This document shows, one piece after another, positions 52,939 through 62,032 of a stretch of 64,000 bases of DNA (positions are counted from its first letter, which is position 1; every line of letters begins with the position of its first letter). The stretch is from contig NZ_CP061281.1 of NCBI RefSeq assembly GCF_014621695.1, positions 3,596,001 to 3,660,000 of the forward strand, given 5' to 3'. A model generated the notes under the pieces. It made no database searches. It was not told the DNA's origin and worked only from the letters and a program-made list of their open reading frames with translations. Source of the DNA: Streptomyces xanthii (lineage in GTDB: Bacteria; Actinomycetota; Actinomycetes; Streptomycetales; Streptomycetaceae). Position numbers and translations under genes: made by a program.

Positions 52939-53535
52939 GTGAGTGGCGGGGGAAAGAGCGGTGGCGGGACCGGCAAGGACCTCCATGCCCAGGGGCTCAA
53001 AGAGATCACCGAGGGGATCACGCGGACGCTGGACGAACTCCGTGAGGTCGGCATGATCGGCGAGGCGAGTACCGGCCGCGGGTTCGACAACATCTCGCTG
53101 ACCGGCATGCAGGTGGGCTACTCCGGGCTGGCATCGGCCTTCTCCTCGTTCTGTGAGCGCTGGGAGTGGGGCGTCCGGTCCCTGGTCGCGGAGGGCAACG
53201 CGCTCGCGAAGGGCGCGGGCCTTTCGGCCGGCACGTACTACGAGACGGACCAGTACGTGGACGGCTCGCTCAAGGTGATCACCAACTCCGTGATCGGCAA
53301 CCCGAACCTGACCGAGGAGGAGGTGACCAGTAAGGACTGGGGCACCTTGATCAAGGACAACAACGCGCTGTCGAATCCCGACTGGAGTGGCGGCTCGTTC
53401 TCCGACGCATGGGACGACAGCAAGGAGGCCTACGGACAGGCCGAGGAGGCCTGGAGGACGCCGGATCCCAGCCTGGACCCCGACAGACTCGAGCAGCGGT
53501 TCAAGGAAGCCGGGATCGAGAAGGGCCAGGGCTGA
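52939..53535 (+). CDS. helical secretion-partner-like protein upstream of RHS toxin
   Basis: 198 residues from GTG 52939, ending with a TGATG overlap onto the toxin gene. Helical throughout; includes KDLHAQGLKEITEGITRTLD, DELREVGMIGEASTGRGFDN, FSSFCERWEWGVRSLVAEGN. The segment ERWEWG and the ~100-residue helical hairpin recall WXG100/LXG-type partners of type VII secretion. It may act as a chaperone or co-secreted partner of the RHS protein; inference from layout. Confidence 0.7.
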   Translation: MSGGGKSGGGTGKDLHAQGLKEITEGITRTLDELREVGMIGEASTGRGFDNISLTGMQVGYSGLASAFSSFCERWEWGVRSLVAEGNALAKGAGLSAGTYYETDQYVDGSLKVITNSVIGNPNLTEEEVTSKDWGTLIKDNNALSNPDWSGGSFSDAWDDSKEAYGQAEEAWRTPDPSLDPDRLEQRFKEAGIEKGQG

Positions 53536-56500
53536 TGGGCATCGGGGACGCGCTCAACGGCCTGGTCGACGGCGGCGAGCACCTGATCGACAAGGGCAAG
53601 GAGAAGCTCGGTGACGCCGTCGAGTGGGGTGCCCACAAGGGCGGCGCCTTGTTGGAGGCGGCCGGTGCCGACGGCTTGGCGGACAAGGTCGAGGACTTTG
53701 GCGACGGCATCGCCGATCACCTCGGCGCGGACGTCGGCGAGCAGCAGCTCGGGGACACCGAGCAGGCGGGCGAGCTGATCCACGGAGACCCCTCCGAACT
53801 CCGGGCCAGCGCCAAGCACTTGAAGGACTTCCACAAGGCCTTCGACCAGGTCGGCCGGGGCATGAAAAAGCTGGACTCCTCGCACTGGCGCGGCGAGGGA
53901 GCCGAAGCCTTCCGCAAGAAGTTCACGATGCATCCGACCAAGTGGGCGCACGCGGCGGACGCGTGCAAGGACGCGGCCGGTGCGCTGGAGAGCTTCGCGG
54001 ACACCGTGGAATGGGCCAAGAGGCAGGCCCAGGACGCGATCGACCTGTACCGGAAGGGCGTGAAGGCGTCCGAGCAGGCCGTCGCCGACTACAACAAGAA
54101 GGCCGACGCCTACAACGCCAAGGTCACTGCGGGCGACGACCCGGGCCCGCGTCCGCAGCAGGACATGAACGCCGGGCTTGCCGACATCGAGGCGGCACGG
54201 GAGAAGCTGGCCGAGGCCCGTCGCCAGCGCAACGAGGCGGGCCGCACCGCCGAGCGAACCGTCAAGACGGCCCTCGCCCACGCCCCCGCCGAGCCCCCGG
54301 CGCTCGCCCGCCTCAACGCCAACTACGAGGACTTCAAGGACGCCGCAGGGATGGAGCTGCTGCACGTCGGCGGCGGCGTCCTGAAGGGCGCGGGTGGTTT
54401 GGCCGTCCAGGCCCGCAAGTTCAACCCCATCGACCCCTACAACCTGACGCACCCGGCCCAGTGGTTCGAGAACGCCAACATGGCCCTGGCCCAGGCCGCC
54501 ACGGTGGCCGCTGATCCCGAGCCGGTCCTCAAGGACATGTGGAAGAGCGTCAAGGAGGACCCCTCCGAGTTCGGCGGCCGCCTCATCCCGGAGGCGGCCG
54601 GAAGCAAGGGCGCCGGAATGCTCCGCGGCGGCATGCGGGCCGGGATGCGCGCGGGCGAGAAGGGGCTGGCGCGGGAGGGCGAGGGGCTGGCCCGCAAGGC
54701 GCAGCAAAGCGATCCGGCCGATCGGACGCCGGAAGAGCGGACCCGCACGAACGAGACCGACCCGGTCGACCTGGTCAGCGGCAAGATGTATCTGCCGCAG
54801 ACGGATGTCACATTGCCGGGCACGCTGCCGCTGGTTTTCAGCCGTCGTCTGGAGTCGGGGTCGCGGCTGGGCCGCTGGTTCGGCCCGTCCTGGCTCTCGA
54901 CGGTCGACCAACGTCTGGAGATCGACGCCGAGGGCGTCATCTTCGTCACCGAGGACGGCCTCCTCCTCACCTACCCGCACCCGGCGCCCGGCGTTCCGAC
55001 CCTGCCCACGCACGGGCCCCGCTGCTGGCCCCTGGACCGGGTCGACGAGGGCTACACCGTCACCGACCCACAGACGGGCCGCACCTGGCACTTCGCCGAC
55101 CGGACACCGGACCTGGCCGTCCTGGAGCAGATCGACGACCGCAACGGCAACTGGATCACCTTCGAACACGACACACAGGGCACCCCGCTCGCGGTCACGT
55201 CCTCCGGCGGCTACCGCCTCACCCTCACCGTGGAGGACGAGAGGGTCACCGCCCTGTCCCTGGCCGGCGCGGCCCCCGACGGCACAGACCAGCTGATCAA
55301 GCGCTACGCCTACACCGAGTCCGGTGACCTGACCCAAGTCTTCGACTCCTCCGGCCGGCCACTCACCTTCACCTACGACGAGCGCGGCCGCGTCACGTCC
55401 TGGACCGACAGCAACAACAGCTCGTACACCTACGAGTACGACGACCAGGACCGCTGCATCGCCGAGGGCGGCGAAGCCGGCCACATGGCCCTGCGCTTCT
55501 CCTACGACGAGGTGGACCCGGAAACCGGCCACCGCATCACGACGACGTACTCGACCGAAGGTCACACCCGCAGGTACTACATCGACGAAAACCGCCATGT
55601 GGTCGCCGAGACAGACCAGTTGGGCCACACCTTCCACTTCACACGGGATCGCCTCGGCCAGATCCTGACGGAGACCGACCCGCTGGGGCGCACGACGTCG
55701 TACCGGTACGACGAGGTGGGGAACGTCGTCTCGGCGACGCGTGCCGACGGCCGTGAGGTCACCGGCGAGTACGGTGCCTTCAACCGCCTCACCAGCACCA
55801 CCCCCACCGGCCACACCACCCAATTCACCCATGACGAGGCGGGCCGCCTGGCCTCGGTCACCGACCCACTCGGCCACATCACGACGGTCCGCTGCGACAG
55901 GGCGGGCCTCCCGGTCGAGATCACCGACCCGCTGGGCGCCGTCACCCGCTACGAGCGGGACGCCTTCGGCCGCCCGGTCACGATGACCGACCCCACGGGT
56001 CTGACCACGCGCCTGGAATGGACGACCGAGGGCAAGCTCGCCAGCCGCACGTCCCCCGATGGCACCGTGGAGTCCTGGACCTACGACGGTGAGGGCAACT
56101 GCACCACCCACACCGACCCCCTCGGCGGCGTCACCCGGTTCGAGTACACCCACTTCGACCTGCTCACCGCCCGCACCACCCCCGACGGCGTCCGCCACGA
56201 ATTCGCCCACGACGCCGAACTCCGCCTCACCCGCGTCACCAACCCCCAGGGCCTGACCTGGGACTACGCCTACGACCCGGCCGGCCGCCTCATATCCGAG
56301 ACGGACTTCGACAACCGCGCACTGACGTACGCCTACGACGCGGCGGACCAGCTGATCTCCCGCACGAACGCCCTCGACGAGACGACCACCTTCGACCGCG
56401 ACGCACTGGGCCGCCCCACCCGCAAGGACGCCGCAGGCCAGGTCACCACCTTCGCTTACGACCTGACGGGCCAACTGGCCGAAGCAGTCAGCCCCGACGG

Positions 56501-58145
56501 CACCCGCCTCACCATCCTCCGCGACCAGTACGGCCGCGTCCGTACGGAAACGGTCGACGACCGCACCCTCACCTACGACCACGACGAGCTAGGCCGGCGA
56601 ACCGGCCGCACCACCCCCTCCGGCGCCCGCACCACATGGTCCTACGATGCGGTAGGCCGCCGGACTGATCTGGTCGTCTCCGGCCGCCGCGTGGACGTCT
56701 CCTACGACGCTGCGGGTCGCGAACTCACCCGCGGAATCAGCGGCTTCCTCACCCTCGCCAACACCTACGACCCGATGGGCCGCCTGGCCACCCAGACGGC
56801 GACCTCGGACGGCGAAACCCTGCAACGCCGGGCCTACACCTACCGAGCCGACGGCAACCTCACCGCCCTAGACGACCACCTCGACGGCCCCCGCACCTTC
56901 ACTCTCGACCCGGCCGGCCGCGTCACCGCCGTCCACGCCACCAACTGGACCGAGTCGTACGCCTACGACGCGGCAGGCAACCAGACCACAGCCGACTGGC
57001 CCACCACCCACCCCGGCCACGAAGCCACCGGCGACCGCACCTACACCGGCACCCGCATCACGCGAGCCGGCACCGTCCGCTACGAACACGACGCCCTCGG
57101 CCGCGTCACCCTCCGCCAAAAACCCCGCCTCTCCCGCAAGCCGGACACCTGGCGCTACGCATGGGACCCCGAAGACCGCCTCACCCAGGTCACCACACCC
57201 GACAGCACGGTCTGGCGCTACACCTACGACGCCCTAGGCCGCCGTACATCAAAACAGCGCATGTCCCCAGACGGCACCACAGTGACAGAACGCGTCACAT
57301 TCACCTGGGACGGCACCACCCTCTGCGAACAGACAACCGCAGCCCCGAACCTCCCAGACCCGGTCACCCTCACCTGGGACCACCGCGGACTGCACCCCAT
57401 CGCTCAAACCGAACGCATCACCGCAGCCGACGCCCCACAGACCGAGATCGACTCCCGCTTCTTCGCCATCGTCACCGACCTCGTCGGCACCCCACGCGAA
57501 CTCATCGACGAACAAGGAAACATCGCCTGGCATACCCGCACGACTTTGTGGGGCACCACCACCTGGAATGCCAGCGCCACGTCATACACCCCTCTCCGCT
57601 TCCCGGGCCAGTACTTCGACCCCGAGACCGCGCTGCATTACAACTACTTCCGGCATTACGACCCGGAGACTGCAAGATACATATCGCTAGATCGACTCGG
57701 CCTGTCCGCCGCCTCCAACACGCTGGCTTATGTTTCCAACCCGCACAGCTGGACCGACCCACTAGGATTGGCACCCTACAAGAACCAGATGCCCGAGGTG
57801 CTCGACCAAGAACTGGCCGCCGCTGAGTCTCTGGGCGTGAAGCCGCTCCGGGTAGGCGATCCCGGATTCGAAGACGCACTCAACTCCGGAACGATCAAAT
57901 GGGCAATCGACGAGCAGGGAGACCTCCTCATCATGCCCAAGCACGTGGACGGAATAGAGTTGAAGCACCCCGTACTCACTCGCGGCGGCGACGTTCACGC
58001 CGCAGGAGAAGCAGAGGTAGCCGGAGCCGAAGGATCATATTTCGGCATAGAGATCAACAATAACAGCGGCCACTACCTGCCATCGCGAGAAAGTACGCAA
58101 ATAGGGAGGGAAGCATTTGAGCGAGCCGGGATCCAATTCTTCTAA
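53535..58145 (+). CDS. RHS-repeat polymorphic toxin with WXG-type N-terminus
   Basis: 1536 residues. The N-terminus (1-300) is helical with a WxG motif (SSHWRGEGAEAF, Trp118) suited to type VII secretion. About residue 408 begins the DUF6531-type start DPVDLVSGKMYLPQTDVTLP, followed by about twenty YD/RHS repeats to residue 1360. The conserved RHS core end FPGQYFDPETALHYNYFRHY leads to NPHSWTDPLGL. After this hinge the last ~118 residues differ from the rest and contain HPVLTRGGDVHAAGEAEVAG and NNNSGHYLPSRESTQ; this is the probable toxic tip, perhaps an RNase-like fold, unassigned. Base composition falls over the tip. Confidence 0.9.
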   Translation: MGIGDALNGLVDGGEHLIDKGKEKLGDAVEWGAHKGGALLEAAGADGLADKVEDFGDGIADHLGADVGEQQLGDTEQAGELIHGDPSELRASAKHLKDFHKAFDQVGRGMKKLDSSHWRGEGAEAFRKKFTMHPTKWAHAADACKDAAGALESFADTVEWAKRQAQDAIDLYRKGVKASEQAVADYNKKADAYNAKVTAGDDPGPRPQQDMNAGLADIEAAREKLAEARRQRNEAGRTAERTVKTALAHAPAEPPALARLNANYEDFKDAAGMELLHVGGGVLKGAGGLAVQARKFNPIDPYNLTHPAQWFENANMALAQAATVAADPEPVLKDMWKSVKEDPSEFGGRLIPEAAGSKGAGMLRGGMRAGMRAGEKGLAREGEGLARKAQQSDPADRTPEERTRTNETDPVDLVSGKMYLPQTDVTLPGTLPLVFSRRLESGSRLGRWFGPSWLSTVDQRLEIDAEGVIFVTEDGLLLTYPHPAPGVPTLPTHGPRCWPLDRVDEGYTVTDPQTGRTWHFADRTPDLAVLEQIDDRNGNWITFEHDTQGTPLAVTSSGGYRLTLTVEDERVTALSLAGAAPDGTDQLIKRYAYTESGDLTQVFDSSGRPLTFTYDERGRVTSWTDSNNSSYTYEYDDQDRCIAEGGEAGHMALRFSYDEVDPETGHRITTTYSTEGHTRRYYIDENRHVVAETDQLGHTFHFTRDRLGQILTETDPLGRTTSYRYDEVGNVVSATRADGREVTGEYGAFNRLTSTTPTGHTTQFTHDEAGRLASVTDPLGHITTVRCDRAGLPVEITDPLGAVTRYERDAFGRPVTMTDPTGLTTRLEWTTEGKLASRTSPDGTVESWTYDGEGNCTTHTDPLGGVTRFEYTHFDLLTARTTPDGVRHEFAHDAELRLTRVTNPQGLTWDYAYDPAGRLISETDFDNRALTYAYDAADQLISRTNALDETTTFDRDALGRPTRKDAAGQVTTFAYDLTGQLAEAVSPDGTRLTILRDQYGRVRTETVDDRTLTYDHDELGRRTGRTTPSGARTTWSYDAVGRRTDLVVSGRRVDVSYDAAGRELTRGISGFLTLANTYDPMGRLATQTATSDGETLQRRAYTYRADGNLTALDDHLDGPRTFTLDPAGRVTAVHATNWTESYAYDAAGNQTTADWPTTHPGHEATGDRTYTGTRITRAGTVRYEHDALGRVTLRQKPRLSRKPDTWRYAWDPEDRLTQVTTPDSTVWRYTYDALGRRTSKQRMSPDGTTVTERVTFTWDGTTLCEQTTAAPNLPDPVTLTWDHRGLHPIAQTERITAADAPQTEIDSRFFAIVTDLVGTPRELIDEQGNIAWHTRTTLWGTTTWNASATSYTPLRFPGQYFDPETALHYNYFRHYDPETARYISLDRLGLSAASNTLAYVSNPHSWTDPLGLAPYKNQMPEVLDQELAAAESLGVKPLRVGDPGFEDALNSGTIKWAIDEQGDLLIMPKHVDGIELKHPVLTRGGDVHAAGEAEVAGAEGSYFGIEINNNSGHYLPSRESTQIGREAFERAGIQFF

Positions 58146-58707
58146 TGCCGGGCGATCAACATCAAGCGGCAAACTAGACGCGGCAGATATCTCGACAGTC
58201 CCCATTGAGGCCCTGGAGAGGATCGCCGCCCACCCAGAGAATTCGCGGGGCGAATCTCCACCTTGGGAGACTCTACGCGAACTTTGCACCGTACGAATGC
58301 ACGATGCCGACCTGGAACTTTCGGTCCGACTACGCTGGGCGCGACTAGCCCTAGCCTCTTCGTCCAACAAGAAGATCACCACAAGAGACGACGCCCTAAA
58401 GATTGCTACAGAAAGAGCGTATATCAGGTCTGCAATGATACGAGAATTCGGCACCTCGCGAGAGGAGGCGGACCGAGACCCTCGAAGACTGCTCCAGGAC
58501 GTCATCAGCACTGTGGGTGACCCGTATGAATCTATCGATTCGGACGCCAAAAATTGGAGGCAACTACACCGCTCCGAAATCCTCAGACTGAGGAGGGTGA
58601 AGAATCTACTCGGGTCGCTACGCGGTCTGGAAGTCTCATTGGAAATTGACGCCCACCTGAGAAGCAAGGCACAACAATGGATCGACCTAATTCCCAGACT
58701 TCCTTGA
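58117..58707 (+). CDS. candidate immunity protein for the RHS toxin
   Basis: 196 residues starting at TTG 58117 behind GGGAGGGAAGCAT (good ribosome site) and overlapping the toxin's last 29 bases. The protein is helical (TLRELCTVRMHDADLELSVR, LRWARLALASSSNKKITTRD, KNWRQLHRSEILRLRRVKNL). Unlike its surroundings, it uses AGA, AGG, ATA, CTA and TTG codons, and its GC is much lower, a sign of transfer together with the toxin tip. By position it should neutralise the toxin. No known immunity family recognised. Confidence 0.8.
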   Translation: MSEPGSNSSNAGRSTSSGKLDAADISTVPIEALERIAAHPENSRGESPPWETLRELCTVRMHDADLELSVRLRWARLALASSSNKKITTRDDALKIATERAYIRSAMIREFGTSREEADRDPRRLLQDVISTVGDPYESIDSDAKNWRQLHRSEILRLRRVKNLLGSLRGLEVSLEIDAHLRSKAQQWIDLIPRLP

Positions 58708-58947
58708 GCGTGGAAGAGATACGACGTCTCCCTCACGAATGAGGACGACATCACCGTGAGCGCCACGGCTCTCGGTTTCCGGCTCCGGGCGAGTGCCGCG
58801 ACCACCTTCACCTCGGAACCGACCGCTTACCCCGACGAGTATCAAGAGGTCCCGAATGAAGACCGGCACGGCCATGGACCAACTCGGCGTTGACCGGCCG
58901 GGCGCCAGATCGAGCGTCTGCGACGCTGGGCGGTCGGGCCGGACGAC

Positions 58948-59481
58948 ATGGCCCTGGAGTTCGACGACGCCTACCGCACGGTCGCGCCGCTTCTCTCGCG
59001 CGGCGGGCTACCCGGCGAGCTACGAGCACGGCTGCATCAGGGTGACTCACTCCTGGGCGAGATGACCGACAGCACGGACACGGAGCGGACGCACGAAGCG
59101 GTGACGCGATCGGATGCAAGCCGGTTCAACGAGCTGCTGAGCGCCGGGGTACGGTCGGGAAGGGTGCCTCTTGAACTGGCGGAAGCCATAGGCAAACCTG
59201 CCTCGATCGAATCCGGAAAAGTAGACCGTGACAACTTGATCCACATCTACCGGCGACGCCTCTCCAGGACCGCCCCCGGATCGGAGCTCCGAGTGCAGAC
59301 GGAGGAGCTGCTGGATTTTCTCGAGTCATGGCCTGAGAAGAAGATGGCCATGATCAGCGCGGGCACGCGAGACGGGCGCACGCACCTCTTCCTTGCGGAT
59401 TCCGATCTGGATTCCGTCCTTCACTGGATGGCGATGTGCTCGGCCGGCCGGGGAGGAACCGTCACGGCACCAGCGCGGTGA
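58948..59481 (+). CDS. hypothetical protein, probably frameshifted near its start
   Basis: 177 residues in this frame. Upstream, a second frame opens at ATG 58856 with a good site AAGAGG (MKTGTAMDQLGVDRPG). It continues smoothly into RQIERLRRWAVGPDDMALEF of the present frame if one base is added near 58896-58905 in a GC-rich run. So the intact gene probably began at 58856 and the sequence carries a frameshift (real or a sequencing error). The body (DRDNLIHIYRRRLSRTAPGS, TEELLDFLESWPEKKMAMIS) is helical, no known motif. Overlaps the end of the Uma2 gene by 20 bases. Confidence 0.6.
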   Translation: MALEFDDAYRTVAPLLSRGGLPGELRARLHQGDSLLGEMTDSTDTERTHEAVTRSDASRFNELLSAGVRSGRVPLELAEAIGKPASIESGKVDRDNLIHIYRRRLSRTAPGSELRVQTEELLDFLESWPEKKMAMISAGTRDGRTHLFLADSDLDSVLHWMAMCSAGRGGTVTAPAR

Positions 59482-60094
59482 GGTCGATGTCGAGAGGGAA
59501 CGGGACAGCGAGCTGCAGCCGGTCGCGGTGGATGCCGGTCGGCACGTACGAACGGGTCATGGTGTCGAGTTCGTAGGAGTGCACTGCAGGAGCGCCTGCC
59601 TCGTCCTCGACGCGCCAGAAGTGACGGATCCCAGCCTGGGCGTACTTGAAGGGCTTCAAGGAGCGGTCCCGGTCGGCGGATTCCTCCGAGACCACTTCGA
59701 CGACCAGGGAGACATCGGTCGGCGCGTACCAGGTGCGGTCGGGGTCGTAGGCCGCGGTGGTGACCAGGATGTCGGGCTCGGGGCGGCTCTTCTTGTCCAA
59801 GCGGACCGTCATCTCGCGCTCCGCCTCGTACCCCGTCGGGGCTGCCCGCCGCAGGGCGAAGGTCAGGTTCTCCACGAGCCTGGAGTGCCAGGACCGCTGC
59901 GGCGACATCATGAAGATCAGGGCTCCGTCGATGAGCTCGGTGTGCCGGGGGGCCTGGGGAAGGTGGTCGAGGTCGTCGGCTTCCCAGCCACTGGGCCGGG
60001 GCGGGATCATCCAGTCGGGAAGCTCGGCGGTCACGGCATCCTCCAGGCGTGTCAGAGGAACGGTCAGGGGCTCCGCCTCCTGGACGACGGACAC
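59462..60094 (-). CDS. Uma2-family restriction-endonuclease-like protein
   Basis: 210 residues of the Uma2 (DUF820) family, a PD-(D/E)xK fold that is very abundant in Streptomyces: ELIDGALIFMMSP, RPEPDILVTTAAYDPDRTWY and DVSLVVEVVSEESADRDRSL, then KPFKYAQAGIRHFWRVE, give the catalytic Asp, Glu and Lys candidates. GTG 60094 has GGAG six bases upstream and is preferred to longer frames. The biological role of Uma2 proteins is unknown. Confidence 0.88.
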   Translation of the reverse strand: MSVVQEAEPLTVPLTRLEDAVTAELPDWMIPPRPSGWEADDLDHLPQAPRHTELIDGALIFMMSPQRSWHSRLVENLTFALRRAAPTGYEAEREMTVRLDKKSRPEPDILVTTAAYDPDRTWYAPTDVSLVVEVVSEESADRDRSLKPFKYAQAGIRHFWRVEDEAGAPAVHSYELDTMTRSYVPTGIHRDRLQLAVPFPLDIDLTALVP

Positions 60095-60180
60095 GAGCGC
60101 TCCACTGGTGGCCAGCCTAGTAGACACCTCAGCGGCCGGTAGGCCCGAGCCGATGCTCCATCCGGCTCCGCCACGCGCCT

Positions 60181-60618
60181 TCACCGACCGCCGCACTCCG
60201 CCCACACCACCTTCCCGCCCCCACCCACCGGCATCGCGTACGCCCCGCACGCCTCCGCGTACGCCCGTACGAGGTAGAGCCCTCGGCCACCTTCGTCCCC
60301 AGCCCCGGCGACAGGACCGAAGGGTGGCGGCATCGTCGCGTCCGTGTCCCAGACCGACACCCGGACGTGGTGCGGGTCGAGGATTCCGGGGGCGAGGCGC
60401 AGGGCGTAGGTGCCGGTGGTGTGGGCGTGGGCGTTCGTGAGGAGTTCGGAGGCCAACAGCTCGGCGGGTTCGGCCAGTTCGGTTCGGCCGTGTGCGGCGA
60501 GGATCAGGCGGAGTGCGGCGCGGGCGATACCCGGGGCGCGGGGGTCGTGCGGGAGTTGGAGGGTGTACGTCCAGGGTGGCGTTACCTTGTCCTTGTCCAT
60601 GCCCTTGTTCACGTTCAT
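60181..60618 (-). CDS. HATPase-type anti-sigma-like regulatory protein (whiJ cluster)
   Basis: 145 residues of the SpoIIAB/RsbW-like HATPase family: ELLASELLTNAHAHTTGTYA (N-box) and VWDTDATMPPPFGPVAGAGD, then GGRGLYLVRAYAEACGAY (G-box). It is divergent from an HTH-DUF5753 gene and a DUF397 gene; this trio recurs many times in Streptomyces (whiJ/abaA-like clusters). ATG 60618 follows AAGGGA. It may bind ATP and a regulator protein without kinase activity; unproven here. Confidence 0.85.
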   Translation of the reverse strand: MNVNKGMDKDKVTPPWTYTLQLPHDPRAPGIARAALRLILAAHGRTELAEPAELLASELLTNAHAHTTGTYALRLAPGILDPHHVRVSVWDTDATMPPPFGPVAGAGDEGGRGLYLVRAYAEACGAYAMPVGGGGKVVWAECGGR

Positions 60619-60815
60619 GGAAGTCCCTTGGTCTGGGAGGGAGTTGGATGACGAGTGCCCAGTGACCGTGGCCGCTCCGTCGAGCGGGGTGCTTCTGGGC
60701 GGGGTTGGCGCCTGAGGAGAAAGTAGAGCCTGCGGGATATATTCTTCACCCCGTTTCGCTTAATAGCTTCGCCTTCCACTCCTGTGAGTGAAGGCCAGCA
60801 CGGAGGAACGACAAC

Positions 60816-61670
60816 ATGCCCGTGAGGACCAGCCCGACGGCCCGGCAGCTGCGGTTCGGCGCCGAACTGCGCAGACTGCGCGAGCGGGCGGGGCTGACAT
60901 CGACCGAGGCGGCCCGCCTGCTCGGCATGAAGCAGGCCCAGGTCAGCAACATGGAGACCGGTCGCCTGGGTGTCAGCGCCGAGCGCCTGCGGAGCATGGC
61001 CTGCCAGTACGAGTGCCCGGACAAGAGTCTGGTCGACGCCCTCTGCGGCATGACCGGCGACCGGCGGCGCGGCTGGTGGGAGGAGTACCGCGACATTCTG
61101 CCGCCCGCCCTGCTCGACCTGGCCGAGCTCGAACATCACGGCACTGCACTGCGCACGGCCCACACCTCGGGCATCCCCGGGCTGCTCCAGACTCTGGATC
61201 ACGCCCGAGCCGTCTTCGAGCAGGTGGTCCCGGAACTCGCCCCGTCAGAGATCGAACACCGCGCCTCGTTCCGCATCAAACGGCAAGCGGTGCTGTTCGG
61301 CCGGGAGCTCTCCGTCCAGTACCGCGCCGTCATTCACGAGGCGGCGCTCCACATGCGCTTCGGGGGAAGGGAAGTCGCCCGGCAGCAACTCCAGCACCTG
61401 CTGAAGTGCAGCGAGCACCCCAACGTCTCGATCCACGTCATCCCGTTCGACGCCGGCGGCTACCCCGGGTCCGGGCAGCCCATCTACTACGTGCACGGGG
61501 CCGTCCCCCCGTTGGACACCGTCCAGCTCGACCAGTCCCACGGCCCCGCGCTGCTCGACGCCGAGGGCCAACTGGCCAAGTACCGCATCGTCCTCGACCG
61601 CCTGCTCGCACTGAGCCTCACCGAGGTCGAGTCCCGAACGCTGATCCTGCACGTCCTGCACACCATCTGA
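60816..61670 (+). CDS. HTH regulator with DUF5753 (whiJ/Scr1 type)
   Basis: 284 residues: N-terminal lambda-type HTH (FGAELRRLRERAGLTSTEAA, RLLGMKQAQVSNMETGRLGV) and a DUF5753 domain (PGLLQTLDHARAVF, LHMRFGGREVARQQLQHLLK). Proteins of this type regulate development or antibiotic production together with a small DUF397 protein, here encoded next. The ATG at 60816 is the start. The 197-base divergent region to the HATPase gene (60619-60815) probably holds both promoters. Confidence 0.9.
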   Translation: MPVRTSPTARQLRFGAELRRLRERAGLTSTEAARLLGMKQAQVSNMETGRLGVSAERLRSMACQYECPDKSLVDALCGMTGDRRRGWWEEYRDILPPALLDLAELEHHGTALRTAHTSGIPGLLQTLDHARAVFEQVVPELAPSEIEHRASFRIKRQAVLFGRELSVQYRAVIHEAALHMRFGGREVARQQLQHLLKCSEHPNVSIHVIPFDAGGYPGSGQPIYYVHGAVPPLDTVQLDQSHGPALLDAEGQLAKYRIVLDRLLALSLTEVESRTLILHVLHTI

Positions 61671-61684
61671 GAGGGCACGGAAGC

Positions 61685-62029
61685 ATGCAGACCTGGCAGA
61701 AGTCGTCCTACTGCGGAGAGGGCGAGTCCTGCGTCCACGTCTCCGCGTCCCCCGACGCCATCCACATGACCGAGTCCAGCGACCCCACCGGCACCGTACT
61801 CACCACCACCCGCACCGACTTCGGGCAGCTCGTCCGCATCCTCAAGGACGAACCCGTCACCGAGTCACCCTTCGACGTTTCCGTAGCGGCCGAAGACACC
61901 GACCTCCTGTACATACGCGCCAGAGCCGTACCCAAGAAGGTCGTCACCACCACCCGCGTCCAGTGGAACGCCTTCGTACTCGGCGTACGGGCCGGAGAGT
62001 TCGACCACTTCACCCTGGAACCCCACTGA
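61685..62029 (+). CDS. double DUF397-domain protein
   Basis: 114 residues, where single-domain DUF397 proteins have about 60-90. The first unit is WQKSSYCGEGESCVHVSASP, with the canonical W-x-KSSYC and a second Cys, and IHMTESSDP. The C-terminal half AVPKKVVTTTRVQWNAFVLG, VRAGEFDHF repeats the F-x-x-xVxAGxFD ending. DUF397 proteins are partners of the preceding HTH-DUF5753 regulators. ATG 61685 lies 14 bases after the regulator stop. Confidence 0.85.
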   Translation: MQTWQKSSYCGEGESCVHVSASPDAIHMTESSDPTGTVLTTTRTDFGQLVRILKDEPVTESPFDVSVAAEDTDLLYIRARAVPKKVVTTTRVQWNAFVLGVRAGEFDHFTLEPH

Positions 62030-62032
62030 CTC

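Noticed and set aside
53430..56582. 1050-codon minus-strand frame opposite the RHS gene
   Set aside because: It is a Val/Gly/Arg-rich shadow; the plus strand has the regular YD repeats of an RHS protein.
54760..57700. Regularly repeated DNA that could suggest a CRISPR or tandem repeat
   Set aside because: The periodicity comes from RHS/YD codons inside one reading frame; there are no identical repeats with unique spacers.
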